NCBI GenBank assembly: GCA_946478975.1
Contig: CAMLEO010000001.1
Location: 1 to 64,000, forward strand
From: an uncultured Steroidobacter sp.
GTDB lineage: Bacteria; Pseudomonadota; Gammaproteobacteria; Steroidobacterales; Steroidobacteraceae
DNA: 64,000 nt
Direction: 5' to 3'
Shown: positions 24,107 to 32,082 of the stretch, in pieces
Position numbering within the stretch: the stretch's first letter is position 1
Layout of the letters: each line of letters begins with the position of its first letter
Made by a program: the position numbers and the translations under genes
The notes under the pieces: generated by a model
What the model saw: only the letters and a program-made list of their open reading frames with translations
Told to the model about the DNA's origin: nothing
Database searches by the model: none

Positions 24107-27100
24107 GTGCGATCGCGTCTCTCTGTATTCGTCCGCCTGTTGCGCGGGCTGCTCCTGATCTCGTTTGCTTCATGCCTGGCCGCGGAATCTCTTGCCGCGA
24201 CGCTGGTTGCTGTCGTTTCCGAGCGCAACGCGGATGATCTGGCGCAGGCGGCGCAGGACTTTCATCGTCAGCACGCCGAACATCGGCTGGTGTTTCGAAC
24301 AACTGCGCAGATCGATGCGCTCACCGACGCGCAGCTGCGTGAGCTGATCGGCGGTGCTGATGCGCTGCTGCTCGCGACCGTGTTCAAAGAATCTGCGCAA
24401 CGTATTCAGCCGCTGCTGTCGAGCGCTGCTGGGAAAGAAATCATTGCCGTTGCGGGCGATCCGGCGTTAGGCCGCCAGAGTCGCTGGCGCGGCAAGCGGC
24501 TGTTCGCTGACGACGATCCGCGCTACGCCGAGCTTTCCTCGCTCACTGCGGAGAAAGATGCGAGCGCGGCGTCTGTTACGCGCTCGATATCGCAATACCC
24601 CACGCTCGATCCTTGGATCAAAAGTCGCGCCTTCTGGCAGAACCGCGGCGAGGCGAATCTCACCTCGCTGCTCGCGCTGATGTTGTCGGAGCATGACCGA
24701 TCGCTGCGCGCGGCGGTGAAGCCGGTGCAAGACGCGCAGCCGATGCGGTTTCGTCACGACGATGCGTGGTTCGATGCTGGGAGCTTACGGCTGAGCGATA
24801 CACGGCGAGTCGTGGCGATTCTCGAAGATCAACACGCGAGTCCGGTCGCAAGCGACGACGTTTGTCATTCGCTGCAGGCTCATGATCTCGACTGTTTCGT
24901 CGTGTTCGCGGGCTGGGGTCGCGCCAGCAGCGATGCAATCGACGCGATCGGCAAAGTCGCGCGTGCGCGCCTCGCAGCTGTGATTTCGTTGCAAGACTTC
25001 GTGATCGGCGGCAGCAGCGACCGGATCGAGGCGACCGCACGGATCGAGCAACTCGATGTGCCTGTGTTCAAGGCCATTCGTTTGCACGACACGACGGCAC
25101 AGGCGTGGCGACTCTCGGAACACGGACTGCAGTGGGACAGCATCTACTACCGGATCTCCATGCCGGAGATGCAAGGCGTGAGTCAGCCGATTGTGATTGC
25201 CGCTGCTGGCTCGGCGACGATCGATGCGCTCACGGGAATCGGCGTAACGCGCGTCGAGTCCATTCCGACGCAAGTGGAACAGCTCACGGCGCGTGTCGCA
25301 CGTTGGGCTCGATTGCAGCAGATGCGCAATGCGGACAAGCACGTCGCGATTGTTTATTACAACCATCCGCCCGGTCGTCACAACATCGGTGCGGACAATC
25401 TCGATGTGCCAGCGTCGTTGCTGGAAATCCTCAAAGCTTTACGGCACGAGGGGTACGACACCGGTCCGTTGCCGCAAACCTCAGCTGAATTGCTGGAACG
25501 ATTGCAGCAGGACGGTGTGAACCTGCCGGAGCAGGGCGATGTGCTGCGGGCGATGGCGAAACGAGTTGCTAACGTCACGGCGGAACAGTATGCGACTTGG
25601 TTTGCCACACTTCCGGAGCCGCTCCAAAAAGAAATGGTCGCTGGCCCGTTGGGCCTGTTGCAAGCAAACGTGAAGCGCGCACAAGAAGCGCGCTTGCCAC
25701 AAGAGGCGCGAGGGCAGATCGATCGCACGCTGGGTGAACTGGAGCATCTAGTCGAAGGCGCGCAGCATCCTGCGCGCAAGCGAGCGCTCGACCTGGTGAA
25801 ACAGCTGAAAGCCGCTTACGAAGTGCAGCTGACTCGCGGCGGTAATGAAACGAACATCGACTCGCTGACTCGGGCGATTGCAGCCACGGGAGTCGAAGGT
25901 TTGCGTGGTTGGGGTGAAGTGCCCGGCAACGTCATGGTCAACGACGGCAAGCTCATCCTGCCCGGCGTGCGTTTCGGCAAAGTATTCGTTGGGCCGCAAC
26001 CGCCTCGCGGCTGGGAGTTGAACGAAGAGCTGCTGCACGCAAACACCAGCATTCCGCCGACGCATCAGTACCTCGCGTTCTACTTCTGGTTGCGTCACGA
26101 GTTTCGCGCTGACGCGATCGTGCACCTGGGGCGACATTCAACGTATGAGTTCCTGCCTCGCAAAGGCGTCGGCCAGGATGAGCTCGATTATCCCGCGCTG
26201 ATCGCCGGCGATATTCCGGGCATCTATCCCTACATCGTCGATGGCGTTGGCGAAGGACTGCAGGCGAAGAGGCGCGGGCTCGCGGTGATGATCGATCACT
26301 TGACGCCGCCGTTGACGGCGACACCGCTCTACGACGATTTGTTACGACTGCGGCAGCTGGTCGAGAGCTATGAATCGTCGGCGAACCCGGCGCTGCGTAA
26401 GCAGGCATCGGCGTCGATGCGTGCCTTGATCGATGAGTTGAATCTGCGCAAGGCGTTGACCGCGAGCATGGATGCTGAGCTCAAAGTCCGCGGCATTTCG
26501 TTCGATGAAGCCGACGATGAGTTGCTCGTGCACGAGATCGGCCATTACCTCACGCGGTTGCAAGAGGATTTCATGCCGCTCGGTCTGCATGTGTTCGGCA
26601 GGCCGTGGACTGCGCAGGCGGTGAGTACCATGCTCACATCGATGAAAGTTGCACCGGGTAACGCGAGCATTCGTCGCAACCTGGAAAACTCGCCTGCCAA
26701 CGAAATGCGTGCGCTGCTGCACGGGCTGTCGGGGCGATTCATTCCCGCCGGTCCCGGCAACGATCCGATCCGGAACGTGGATGCGTTGCCGACGGGAAGA
26801 AACTTTCACGGCCTCGACAACAGCCTCATTCCTTCGCGTCTCGGCTATTCGTTAGGCAGTCAGCTCGCGTTGGAAGCGCGCAAGAAAGTCACACCCGAAG
26901 GCAAAGAGGCGGTGATCCTCTGGGCATCCGATTCCGTGCGCGACGAAGGTGCGATGGTCGGATTCGGCCTGGCGCTGCTCGGCATCGAGCCGACCTGGAA
27001 CAGTCGCGGCATCGTTGCGGGACTCAAGCGGCAGTCCTTGAATCAGATCCATCAGCGCGCCGACGCGGTGTTCGTTGCTTCCGGATTGTTTCGAGACTTG

Positions 27101-28378
27101 TTCGGCCAGCAGATGTCGTGGCTGGAAAAGGCGGTGCTGCTGGCGATCGACGGCAGCCGTCGCACGATCGAGCGCGAGCATCCGACGCTCACCTCGGCGT
27201 TGCAGACGACTCTGGCGCCGCTGGGGCCGCTTGCGAGCGGGGGCGACGAACCGCTGGCGCAGAATCACGTTGCGCGCCACTGGGTCGAGGAAACATTGGC
27301 GCTGCTGGAGCAGGGAGTTCCAATCGCCACGGCGGGCAAGCAAGCCAGCTTGCGCATCTTCGGAACGGCGCCGGGCGATTACAGCGCAGGCATCAATCGC
27401 ATGATCGAGCGCTCCGGCAGCTGGACCGATCGCAAAGAGATGGCGAAAGTTTATATCGATCGCATCGGTCATGCGTACTCTGCGGACGGCAGCAGCGAGG
27501 CGCAGCAGGAGACGTTGCGAAACAACCTGCGCACGGTTCGCAACACGTATCTCGGCCGCTCCAGCAACTTGTACGGCCTGATGGATAACAACGATGCCTT
27601 CGATTATCTCGGCGGCCTGAGCCTCGCGGTGGAAACATTGAGCGGGCACGTGCCGGAAAGTCACGTCGCCGATCATTCGAATCCCGCTCAGCCGCGCATG
27701 GAGGCGCTGCCTGCGGCGCTGGTTGGAGAGCTGCGTGGTCGCTATTTGAATCCGGCGTGGATCAAACCTCTCATGCAGCACGGCTACGCCGGTGCGCGCA
27801 CCATGGGCAGCGAGTTCATGGAATATTTGTGGGGCTGGCAGGTCACGAATCCGGACGTGATCCAGAGCTGGGCGTGGGATGAGGTCAAGGCGGTGTACCT
27901 GGACGATCGCTATCAGATCGGCCTCGACCAATTCCTGCAGCAGGATTCGAACGTGCATGTGAAGACCAACATGATGGCGATTCTGCTGGTCGCGGCCCAG
28001 AAACAATTCTGGCAGACCGATGAAAAGACTTTGCAGCAGCTCGGCCAGGCGTGGGTGGATCTGTTGCTGGAGCATGGCCTGCCGGGCAGCGGCCACACGC
28101 AGCCGGACCATCCGGTGTTCGAGTGGGTCAAGCCGTATCTGCGGGCGGATCAGATCGAGCCGCTCAAACAGCTGCTGGATCGCGCGCGAGTGGATGCAAA
28201 CAAGCCCGCCTCGCCGAGCACGATCAGCGAGCTGCAGAACGCCAAGACAGAAACTGTAAAAGAGATTGGAAAGGCCGAGGCAAAGTCTGGTGGCAGATCG
28301 CTCGTCGGCTTAATGGCAATCCTTGCGTTGGTCACATTGTTGTTGGGCGCTGGTTATCTTCGCGGCAGGTCGGTATGA
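24107..28378 (+). CDS. CobN-like chelatase, secreted and membrane-anchored
   Basis: A 1423-aa member of the CobN / magnesium-chelatase H-subunit family. Unlike the cytoplasmic cobaltochelatase CobN, it has a clear Sec signal peptide (about residues 1-30, hydrophobic L-L-L-I-S-F-A followed by A-A-E-S-L-A-A) and ends in a single membrane helix (about 1397-1416, L-M-A-I-L-A-L-V-T-L-L-L-G) with a short basic tail. It should therefore sit in the periplasm, tied to the inner membrane. Core motifs include Y-N-H-P-P-G-R-H-N-I-G-A (about 420) and H673-L-G-R-H-S-T-Y-E-F-L-P-R-K, where canonical CobN has a G-T-H-G-T-L-E-W-type motif. No CobS/CobT ATPase partners are present. Coupled (ATGA) to an ExbB-like gene and preceded by a cobalamin riboswitch. 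Similar in architecture to HmuS of Bacteroidetes hmu operons. Likely acts on a corrinoid or tetrapyrrole in the periplasm, inserting or removing metal; this is inference. Confidence 0.85.
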   Translation: MRSRLSVFVRLLRGLLLISFASCLAAESLAATLVAVVSERNADDLAQAAQDFHRQHAEHRLVFRTTAQIDALTDAQLRELIGGADALLLATVFKESAQRIQPLLSSAAGKEIIAVAGDPALGRQSRWRGKRLFADDDPRYAELSSLTAEKDASAASVTRSISQYPTLDPWIKSRAFWQNRGEANLTSLLALMLSEHDRSLRAAVKPVQDAQPMRFRHDDAWFDAGSLRLSDTRRVVAILEDQHASPVASDDVCHSLQAHDLDCFVVFAGWGRASSDAIDAIGKVARARLAAVISLQDFVIGGSSDRIEATARIEQLDVPVFKAIRLHDTTAQAWRLSEHGLQWDSIYYRISMPEMQGVSQPIVIAAAGSATIDALTGIGVTRVESIPTQVEQLTARVARWARLQQMRNADKHVAIVYYNHPPGRHNIGADNLDVPASLLEILKALRHEGYDTGPLPQTSAELLERLQQDGVNLPEQGDVLRAMAKRVANVTAEQYATWFATLPEPLQKEMVAGPLGLLQANVKRAQEARLPQEARGQIDRTLGELEHLVEGAQHPARKRALDLVKQLKAAYEVQLTRGGNETNIDSLTRAIAATGVEGLRGWGEVPGNVMVNDGKLILPGVRFGKVFVGPQPPRGWELNEELLHANTSIPPTHQYLAFYFWLRHEFRADAIVHLGRHSTYEFLPRKGVGQDELDYPALIAGDIPGIYPYIVDGVGEGLQAKRRGLAVMIDHLTPPLTATPLYDDLLRLRQLVESYESSANPALRKQASASMRALIDELNLRKALTASMDAELKVRGISFDEADDELLVHEIGHYLTRLQEDFMPLGLHVFGRPWTAQAVSTMLTSMKVAPGNASIRRNLENSPANEMRALLHGLSGRFIPAGPGNDPIRNVDALPTGRNFHGLDNSLIPSRLGYSLGSQLALEARKKVTPEGKEAVILWASDSVRDEGAMVGFGLALLGIEPTWNSRGIVAGLKRQSLNQIHQRADAVFVASGLFRDLFGQQMSWLEKAVLLAIDGSRRTIEREHPTLTSALQTTLAPLGPLASGGDEPLAQNHVARHWVEETLALLEQGVPIATAGKQASLRIFGTAPGDYSAGINRMIERSGSWTDRKEMAKVYIDRIGHAYSADGSSEAQQETLRNNLRTVRNTYLGRSSNLYGLMDNNDAFDYLGGLSLAVETLSGHVPESHVADHSNPAQPRMEALPAALVGELRGRYLNPAWIKPLMQHGYAGARTMGSEFMEYLWGWQVTNPDVIQSWAWDEVKAVYLDDRYQIGLDQFLQQDSNVHVKTNMMAILLVAAQKQFWQTDEKTLQQLGQAWVDLLLEHGLPGSGHTQPDHPVFEWVKPYLRADQIEPLKQLLDRARVDANKPASPSTISELQNAKTETVKEIGKAEAKSGGRSLVGLMAILALVTLLLGAGYLRGRSV

Positions 28379-28812
28379 ATTCCATCATCGTCGAATGGAC
28401 GCACACGTTGGTGCCGCTGCTGTTGCAGCCGGTGGTCATCGGATTGTTTGTTTGTGTCGCCGTGGCATGCGTCGACATAGGTGTATTGATCGGCGAGCGA
28501 GGCAGCTTGCACCGCTCGCAGCCTCCTGGCGATGTCGGTGCTGTGGAACGAAGAGCGCATCGTCGCATCGAGCGGGCGGACATTCTCACGCGCACGTCGC
28601 CGATGCTCGGCTTGATGGCCACGCTGATTTCGCTTGGCCCTGGGCTCACGGCACTGAGCAATGGGAATTTGAATTTGCTCGCAGAGGCCATGCTCACGGC
28701 GTTCGACGCGACGGTGTTGGGGCTCGCCGCGGGCGTCGTCGGTTTCATCATCGGCCGGCTGCGACGCCGTTGGTATGACGATGCACTCACGCGTTGGGAG
28801 CGGCAGTCGTGA
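28375..28812 (+). CDS. Short MotA/TolQ/ExbB-like proton-channel protein
   Basis: A 145-aa membrane protein with an N-terminal helix (about residues 10-32, V-I-G-L-F-V-C-V-A-V-A) and two further helices (about 75-95 and 105-125). The TolQ/ExbB signature segment is present: S-P-M-L-G-L-M-A-T-L-I-S-L-G-P-G-L, then A-F-D-A-T-V-L-G-L-A-A-G-V-V-G-F. It is much shorter than ExbB or TolQ (about 230-245 aa), lacking most of the cytoplasmic domain. The start overlaps the CobN-like stop by four bases and its own stop overlaps the DUF2149 start (GTGA). Inferred to couple proton flow to the CobN-like protein or to an outer-membrane receptor together with the DUF2149 protein. Confidence 0.82.
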   Translation: MNSIIVEWTHTLVPLLLQPVVIGLFVCVAVACVDIGVLIGERGSLHRSQPPGDVGAVERRAHRRIERADILTRTSPMLGLMATLISLGPGLTALSNGNLNLLAEAMLTAFDATVLGLAAGVVGFIIGRLRRRWYDDALTRWERQS

Positions 28813-29096
28813 GGCGCCGCTGGGGCAGTGCGCGTTTCGACGAGACGCCGGAAGATCCACAAGCGTCGCTGGTCAACCTGGTCGACATCATGCTCGTGTT
28901 CATCTGCGGTTTGATCGTCGCGCTGGTCTCGGCGCAGCCGAAGGTGGCTGGCGGCGAGCAAGCGGTCGAGCAGGGCCGGGAACTGGCGGAGATGCCTGAG
29001 GGCATGCGCGGCCAGTCGGCGGGAGCGGGGATGGAGCCGGTGGGGCAGGTCTATCGCGATCCGAAAACCGGCAAGCTCATCCTGGTCGGCCAGTAG
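28809..29096 (+). CDS. DUF2149 protein, minimal ExbD-like
   Basis: A 95-aa protein with a short cytoplasmic N-terminus, one membrane helix (about residues 22-42) and a small periplasmic tail. The helix begins L-V-N-L-V-D-I-M-L-V-F. The acidic residue at its start matches the position of the proton-carrying Asp in ExbD/TolR helices (P-L-V-D-V-x-L-V-L type). The C-terminus has Y-R-D-P-K-T-G-K-L-I-L-V, a conserved-looking tail of DUF2149. The GTG at 28809 overlaps the ExbB-like stop. ExbD-like function is an inference from helix pattern and the adjacent ExbB-like gene. Confidence 0.82.
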   Translation: MRRRWGSARFDETPEDPQASLVNLVDIMLVFICGLIVALVSAQPKVAGGEQAVEQGRELAEMPEGMRGQSAGAGMEPVGQVYRDPKTGKLILVGQ

Positions 29097-29112
29097 TTGT
29101 ACACTGTCGAGC

Positions 29113-29874
29113 ATGAACTCACCCTTCCTCGACACAGCCCTGGACGCTGCCCGCGCTGCCGCGGATGTCATTCGTCGCTACTATCAGCGCAACCTCGAAG
29201 TCGTCATCAAGGCGGACAAATCGCCGGTGACGCAGGCCGACGTGGAAACCGAAAAGGTGATCCACAAAGTCATCAGCGAGCGGTTTCCGTCGCATGGCTT
29301 TTATGGCGAGGAAACCGGCCAGCGCGCGATGGATGCGGAATATCTCTGGCTGGTCGATCCGATCGACGGCACCAAGGCGTTCGTGCGCGAGTATCCGTTC
29401 TTCTCCACGCAGATCGCGTTGATGCATCGAGGTCGGCTGATTCTCGGCGTGTCCTCCGCTCCCGTGTACGGTGAGCTTGCATGGGGCGAGATCGGCAAAG
29501 GCGCTTTTTTGAACGACAAGCCGATCGAGGTGAGTGAGCTCGATAGCATCGAGGCGAGTGCGATCTCGGCCGGCAATTTGAAATCACTGGCGAACAGTGA
29601 TCGCTGGGCACGCTACGGCAAACTCGTTGCACGCGCTCATCGCATTCGCGGCTACGGTGACTTTCTGCACTATCACTTGCTCGCCGCGGGGAAGATCGAC
29701 GTGGTGATCGAGTCGGATGTGAACATTCTGGACATCGCGGCGCTGTCGGTAATCGTCGAAGCGGCGGGCGGAAAGTTCACCGATCTGCAAGGCGGGGCGC
29801 TGACGCTGGACACGACGACGGTGCTTGCGACCAACGGAAAGTTACATTCGGCTGTGCTGAGCGCGCTCGGCTGA
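29113..29874 (+). CDS. Inositol monophosphatase-family phosphatase (HisN/CysQ-like)
   Basis: A 253-aa Mg-dependent, Li-sensitive-type phosphomonoesterase. Metal-site motifs: F-Y-G-E-E-T-G (Glu), the family hallmark W-L-V-D-P-I-D-G-T-K-A-F, and the C-terminal D-I-A-A-L-S-V-I-V-E-A-A-G-G. The sequence around D-P-I-D-G-T and the P-V-Y-G-E-L-A-W segment fits histidinol-phosphatase-like or 3'(2'),5'-bisphosphate nucleotidase members equally well, so the substrate is left open. It starts 16 bases after the DUF2149 stop and could be co-transcribed with the chelatase operon, but nothing in its family suggests a corrinoid role. Confidence 0.85.
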   Translation: MNSPFLDTALDAARAAADVIRRYYQRNLEVVIKADKSPVTQADVETEKVIHKVISERFPSHGFYGEETGQRAMDAEYLWLVDPIDGTKAFVREYPFFSTQIALMHRGRLILGVSSAPVYGELAWGEIGKGAFLNDKPIEVSELDSIEASAISAGNLKSLANSDRWARYGKLVARAHRIRGYGDFLHYHLLAAGKIDVVIESDVNILDIAALSVIVEAAGGKFTDLQGGALTLDTTTVLATNGKLHSAVLSALG

Positions 29875-29875
29875 T

Positions 29876-30646
29876 TTAACGTTTGGTCCAGCCGATCTCG
29901 GCGGCAGTCAGCGGGCCGATCACGACTTGCCGCAGCGATTCGGGCGTTTCCGATTCCGTCTGCGTGATCGGAATGCGTCCGCCCATCAGCTCGGCCGCTT
30001 GCTGCGGCAACAGCGGTTTGAGATCGGGCTCGGCGTAGCCTACCGGATAGATCGGCTGGCTGTTGCGCATGTCGTATTTATCGATCGAGCCGAGCGTATG
30101 TAACAACTCGTGCGCGGTGATCACGTCGTTCGAGCCCGCCATGTTTTTATCCGCGAAGACGTTCACGACGGCGTACAGGCCTTTTTGCATGCCCACGGAA
30201 TGAGCCACCGTCGGCGACAGGGCCGGATCGTGATAGACGACAAACAATTTCACATCCGGTGCCGGCCCCGGCAGATCCGGCGTGCGCCATGCCCAGTAGC
30301 GCATTCGCAGGCTCCACCAGGCGATGCCCAAGACATTTGCTCCGCGATTGAGTGCGGGCGGCACGTCGTGTAGTTGCGGAGCGGAGGTGAAACGGATCGG
30401 GCGCTCCATGCTCAGGCCATAGTGACGGGCCTCGCTTTCGAAAAATGTTTCCATCGCGTTGAAGCGGTCCGGCTTCAGGGTTGCGATGTATCGATCTGCT
30501 TGCGGACTGCCGTCGCCGTTGATCGGGTAGATCGTCACGCGCAACGGAATGTTCCAGTCCGTCGAGTACACGCGGTCGAAGTACGTGTTCAGTGCGACGA
30601 TCAGCAGGATCAGCAACAGCACCAGGATGCGAAGTCTGCGCCACAT
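29876..30646 (-). CDS. Membrane-anchored putative zincin, uncharacterised
   Basis: A 256-aa protein with one N-terminal membrane helix (about residues 5-22, L-R-I-L-V-L-L-L-I-L-L-I) and an extracytoplasmic domain. It carries an HExxH motif (HELLH in ITAHELLHTLG, about residue 178), the signature of zinc metallopeptidases, and later a D-K-Y-D segment that could supply a further ligand. I do not recognise a named family; the protease role is inferred only from the motif. Convergent with the IMPase-family gene (one base between the stops). Confidence 0.6.
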   Translation of the reverse strand: MWRRLRILVLLLILLIVALNTYFDRVYSTDWNIPLRVTIYPINGDGSPQADRYIATLKPDRFNAMETFFESEARHYGLSMERPIRFTSAPQLHDVPPALNRGANVLGIAWWSLRMRYWAWRTPDLPGPAPDVKLFVVYHDPALSPTVAHSVGMQKGLYAVVNVFADKNMAGSNDVITAHELLHTLGSIDKYDMRNSQPIYPVGYAEPDLKPLLPQQAAELMGGRIPITQTESETPESLRQVVIGPLTAAEIGWTKR

Positions 30647-30693
30647 GCGGTGACCTTACCTTCAGCTCGTCGGGCGCAGGCAGGTGCGAAGTC

Positions 30694-30879
30694 TCAGTTC
30701 GCCGATTCCACGCGCAGGTCGGTCAGCTCGCCGCCTTCGGCGCTGTAGGAGACGGTCATGGGCTGGCAGCAAACCGAGCAATCCTCGATGTATTCCTGGG
30801 ATTCGACCGAAAGGTCGAGGAACAGCGTGATGGATTCGCCGCAATGGGGGCAGGTGGTTTCAGCTGTCGTTTCCAACAT
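30694..30879 (-). CDS. CPXCG-motif zinc-ribbon-like small protein
   Basis: A 61-aa protein with paired cysteine motifs C-P-H-C-G (about residues 10-14) and C-S-V-C-C (about 34-38), matching the CPXCG cysteine-rich protein family; likely binds zinc. Function unknown. The ATG at 30879 is preferred over one ten codons upstream because the upstream one would overlap yraN. Two bases separate it from the yraN stop, so the two are probably co-transcribed. Confidence 0.75.
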   Translation of the reverse strand: MLETTAETTCPHCGESITLFLDLSVESQEYIEDCSVCCQPMTVSYSAEGGELTDLRVESAN

Positions 30880-30881
30880 GG

Positions 30882-31250
30882 TTAGAGGGTGAACGCGCTC
30901 TTGATCCACTGGATTGTAGTGCCATCGGCGCCGGTTGTGAGGGCGATGACGTCGAAACGCGCCGGATAGCGCCGCAGGTCGGCGCGCTTCATCAGCAGAT
31001 GCTGTGCGGTTTTGACCAGCTTGCGCTGCTTCTGCCAGTCCACCGACGCGGCCGCGCCGCCGTAATCCTTACTGGTGCGATAGCGGACTTCGACCAATAC
31101 CAGGATCTTGCCGTCGAGCATGACCAGGTCGATTTCGCCGAGCTTGCAGCGATAGTTGCGCGTGACGAGCTGCAGGCCATGCGCCAGCAGGTGGGCGAGC
31201 GCCAGTTCTTCGGCCATCAGCCCGAGCGCTTTACGTTCCCGATCTTCCAT
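30882..31250 (-). CDS. yraN: YraN-family putative endonuclease-like protein
   Basis: A 122-aa protein of the UPF0102/YraN family with a restriction-endonuclease-like core: G-E-I-D-L-V (about residues 39-44) and L-V-E-V-R-Y-R (about 54-60) form the D...E-x-(K/R) metal site pattern. A role in DNA or Holliday-junction metabolism is suspected for the family but not established. The ATG at 31250 is used; a TTG two codons upstream is possible. Belongs to the conserved rsmI/lpoA/yraN neighbourhood, here interrupted by the DUF72 gene. Confidence 0.88.
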   Translation of the reverse strand: MEDRERKALGLMAEELALAHLLAHGLQLVTRNYRCKLGEIDLVMLDGKILVLVEVRYRTSKDYGGAAASVDWQKQRKLVKTAQHLLMKRADLRRYPARFDVIALTTGADGTTIQWIKSAFTL

Positions 31251-31347
31251 GACCAAGCCCCTTCCGTGGGAAAACTGTCCTCAGGTTACATGCCCCTGAA
31301 GGACACACATGAGCATTTAAGCGGCTAGGGAACCGCTGCAGAGGACG

Positions 31348-32082
31348 ATGAGTTGGCTGCCAATGGCCACTTTCGTCGGCGTAGCCGGTTGGAGCATTCC
31401 TTCGCGATACCAAGACGAGCTGCCGGGCGCGGGCTCGCATCTCCAGCGTTACGCGCAGCGGTTGAAGGCGGTGGAGATCAACAGCTCGTTTCATCGTCAC
31501 CATCGCACGCAAACGTATGCTCGCTGGGCGGAGAGCGTGCCGACCGGCTTCCGGTTTTCAGTGAAAACGCCGCGAGCGTTGACGCACGATCAAGGATTGG
31601 TTGCCGACCCTGACGTGCTCGATCGATTCATGGACGAAGTGGGCGGGTTGGAGAAAAAGCTTGCGGTGCTGCTAGTACAGCTACCGCCGAAACTGGAATT
31701 TGAGAGCAAAGCGGCCACGCGGTTTTTCAAACAGATAAAGAAACGCAGCGACGCGCGCATCGCCTGCGAACCACGGCATCCGACTTGGAGTACGAAGCAA
31801 GCGACCACGTTGCTGGTCGAGCATGGAATCACGCGCGTCGCCGCCGATCCACCGCTGTGGCCGGGTGCGGACGAGCCGGGAGGAGATTCGAGCTGGGTGT
31901 ACTTTCGCTGGCACGGCCAGCCGCGAAAATATTATTCCGACTACGGCGAGCAGTGCCTGGCCAAACTGGAAAAACGTTTGCAGGCCACACGCGTAAAAGA
32001 AGCGTGGGCCATCTTCGACAACACAGCGTACGGCTTCGCGTTGAGCAACGCGTTAGCCGTGGCTGATGCTCTCAAACGTTAG
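31348..32082 (+). CDS. DUF72 (YecE-like) TIM-barrel protein
   Basis: A 244-aa member of the DUF72/YecE family. The N-terminus shows V-G-V-A-G-W-S-I-P, followed by L-K-A-V-E-I-N-S-S-F and F-R-F-S-V-K-T-P, then E-P-R-H-P-T-W and the C-terminal W-A-I-F-D-N-T-A-Y-G-F-A. The biochemical role of the family is unknown. A ribosome-binding site (GAGGA) precedes the ATG at 31348; a second ATG five codons in is also possible. Its end overlaps the lpoA stop by four bases in convergent orientation. Confidence 0.88.
   Translation: MSWLPMATFVGVAGWSIPSRYQDELPGAGSHLQRYAQRLKAVEINSSFHRHHRTQTYARWAESVPTGFRFSVKTPRALTHDQGLVADPDVLDRFMDEVGGLEKKLAVLLVQLPPKLEFESKAATRFFKQIKKRSDARIACEPRHPTWSTKQATTLLVEHGITRVAADPPLWPGADEPGGDSSWVYFRWHGQPRKYYSDYGEQCLAKLEKRLQATRVKEAWAIFDNTAYGFALSNALAVADALKR

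Noticed and set aside
24107..28378. Simple annotation as cobaltochelatase subunit CobN
   Set aside because: The signal peptide, C-terminal membrane helix, altered core motif and missing CobS/CobT ATPases do not fit the cytoplasmic cobalt chelatase, so only the family was kept.
24107..29096. Heme-use (Hmu) operon
   Set aside because: Architecture resembles hmuS with ExbB-like/DUF2149 partners, but the leader is a cobalamin riboswitch and all nearby transport genes are for corrinoids; no heme receptor or heme gene is seen.
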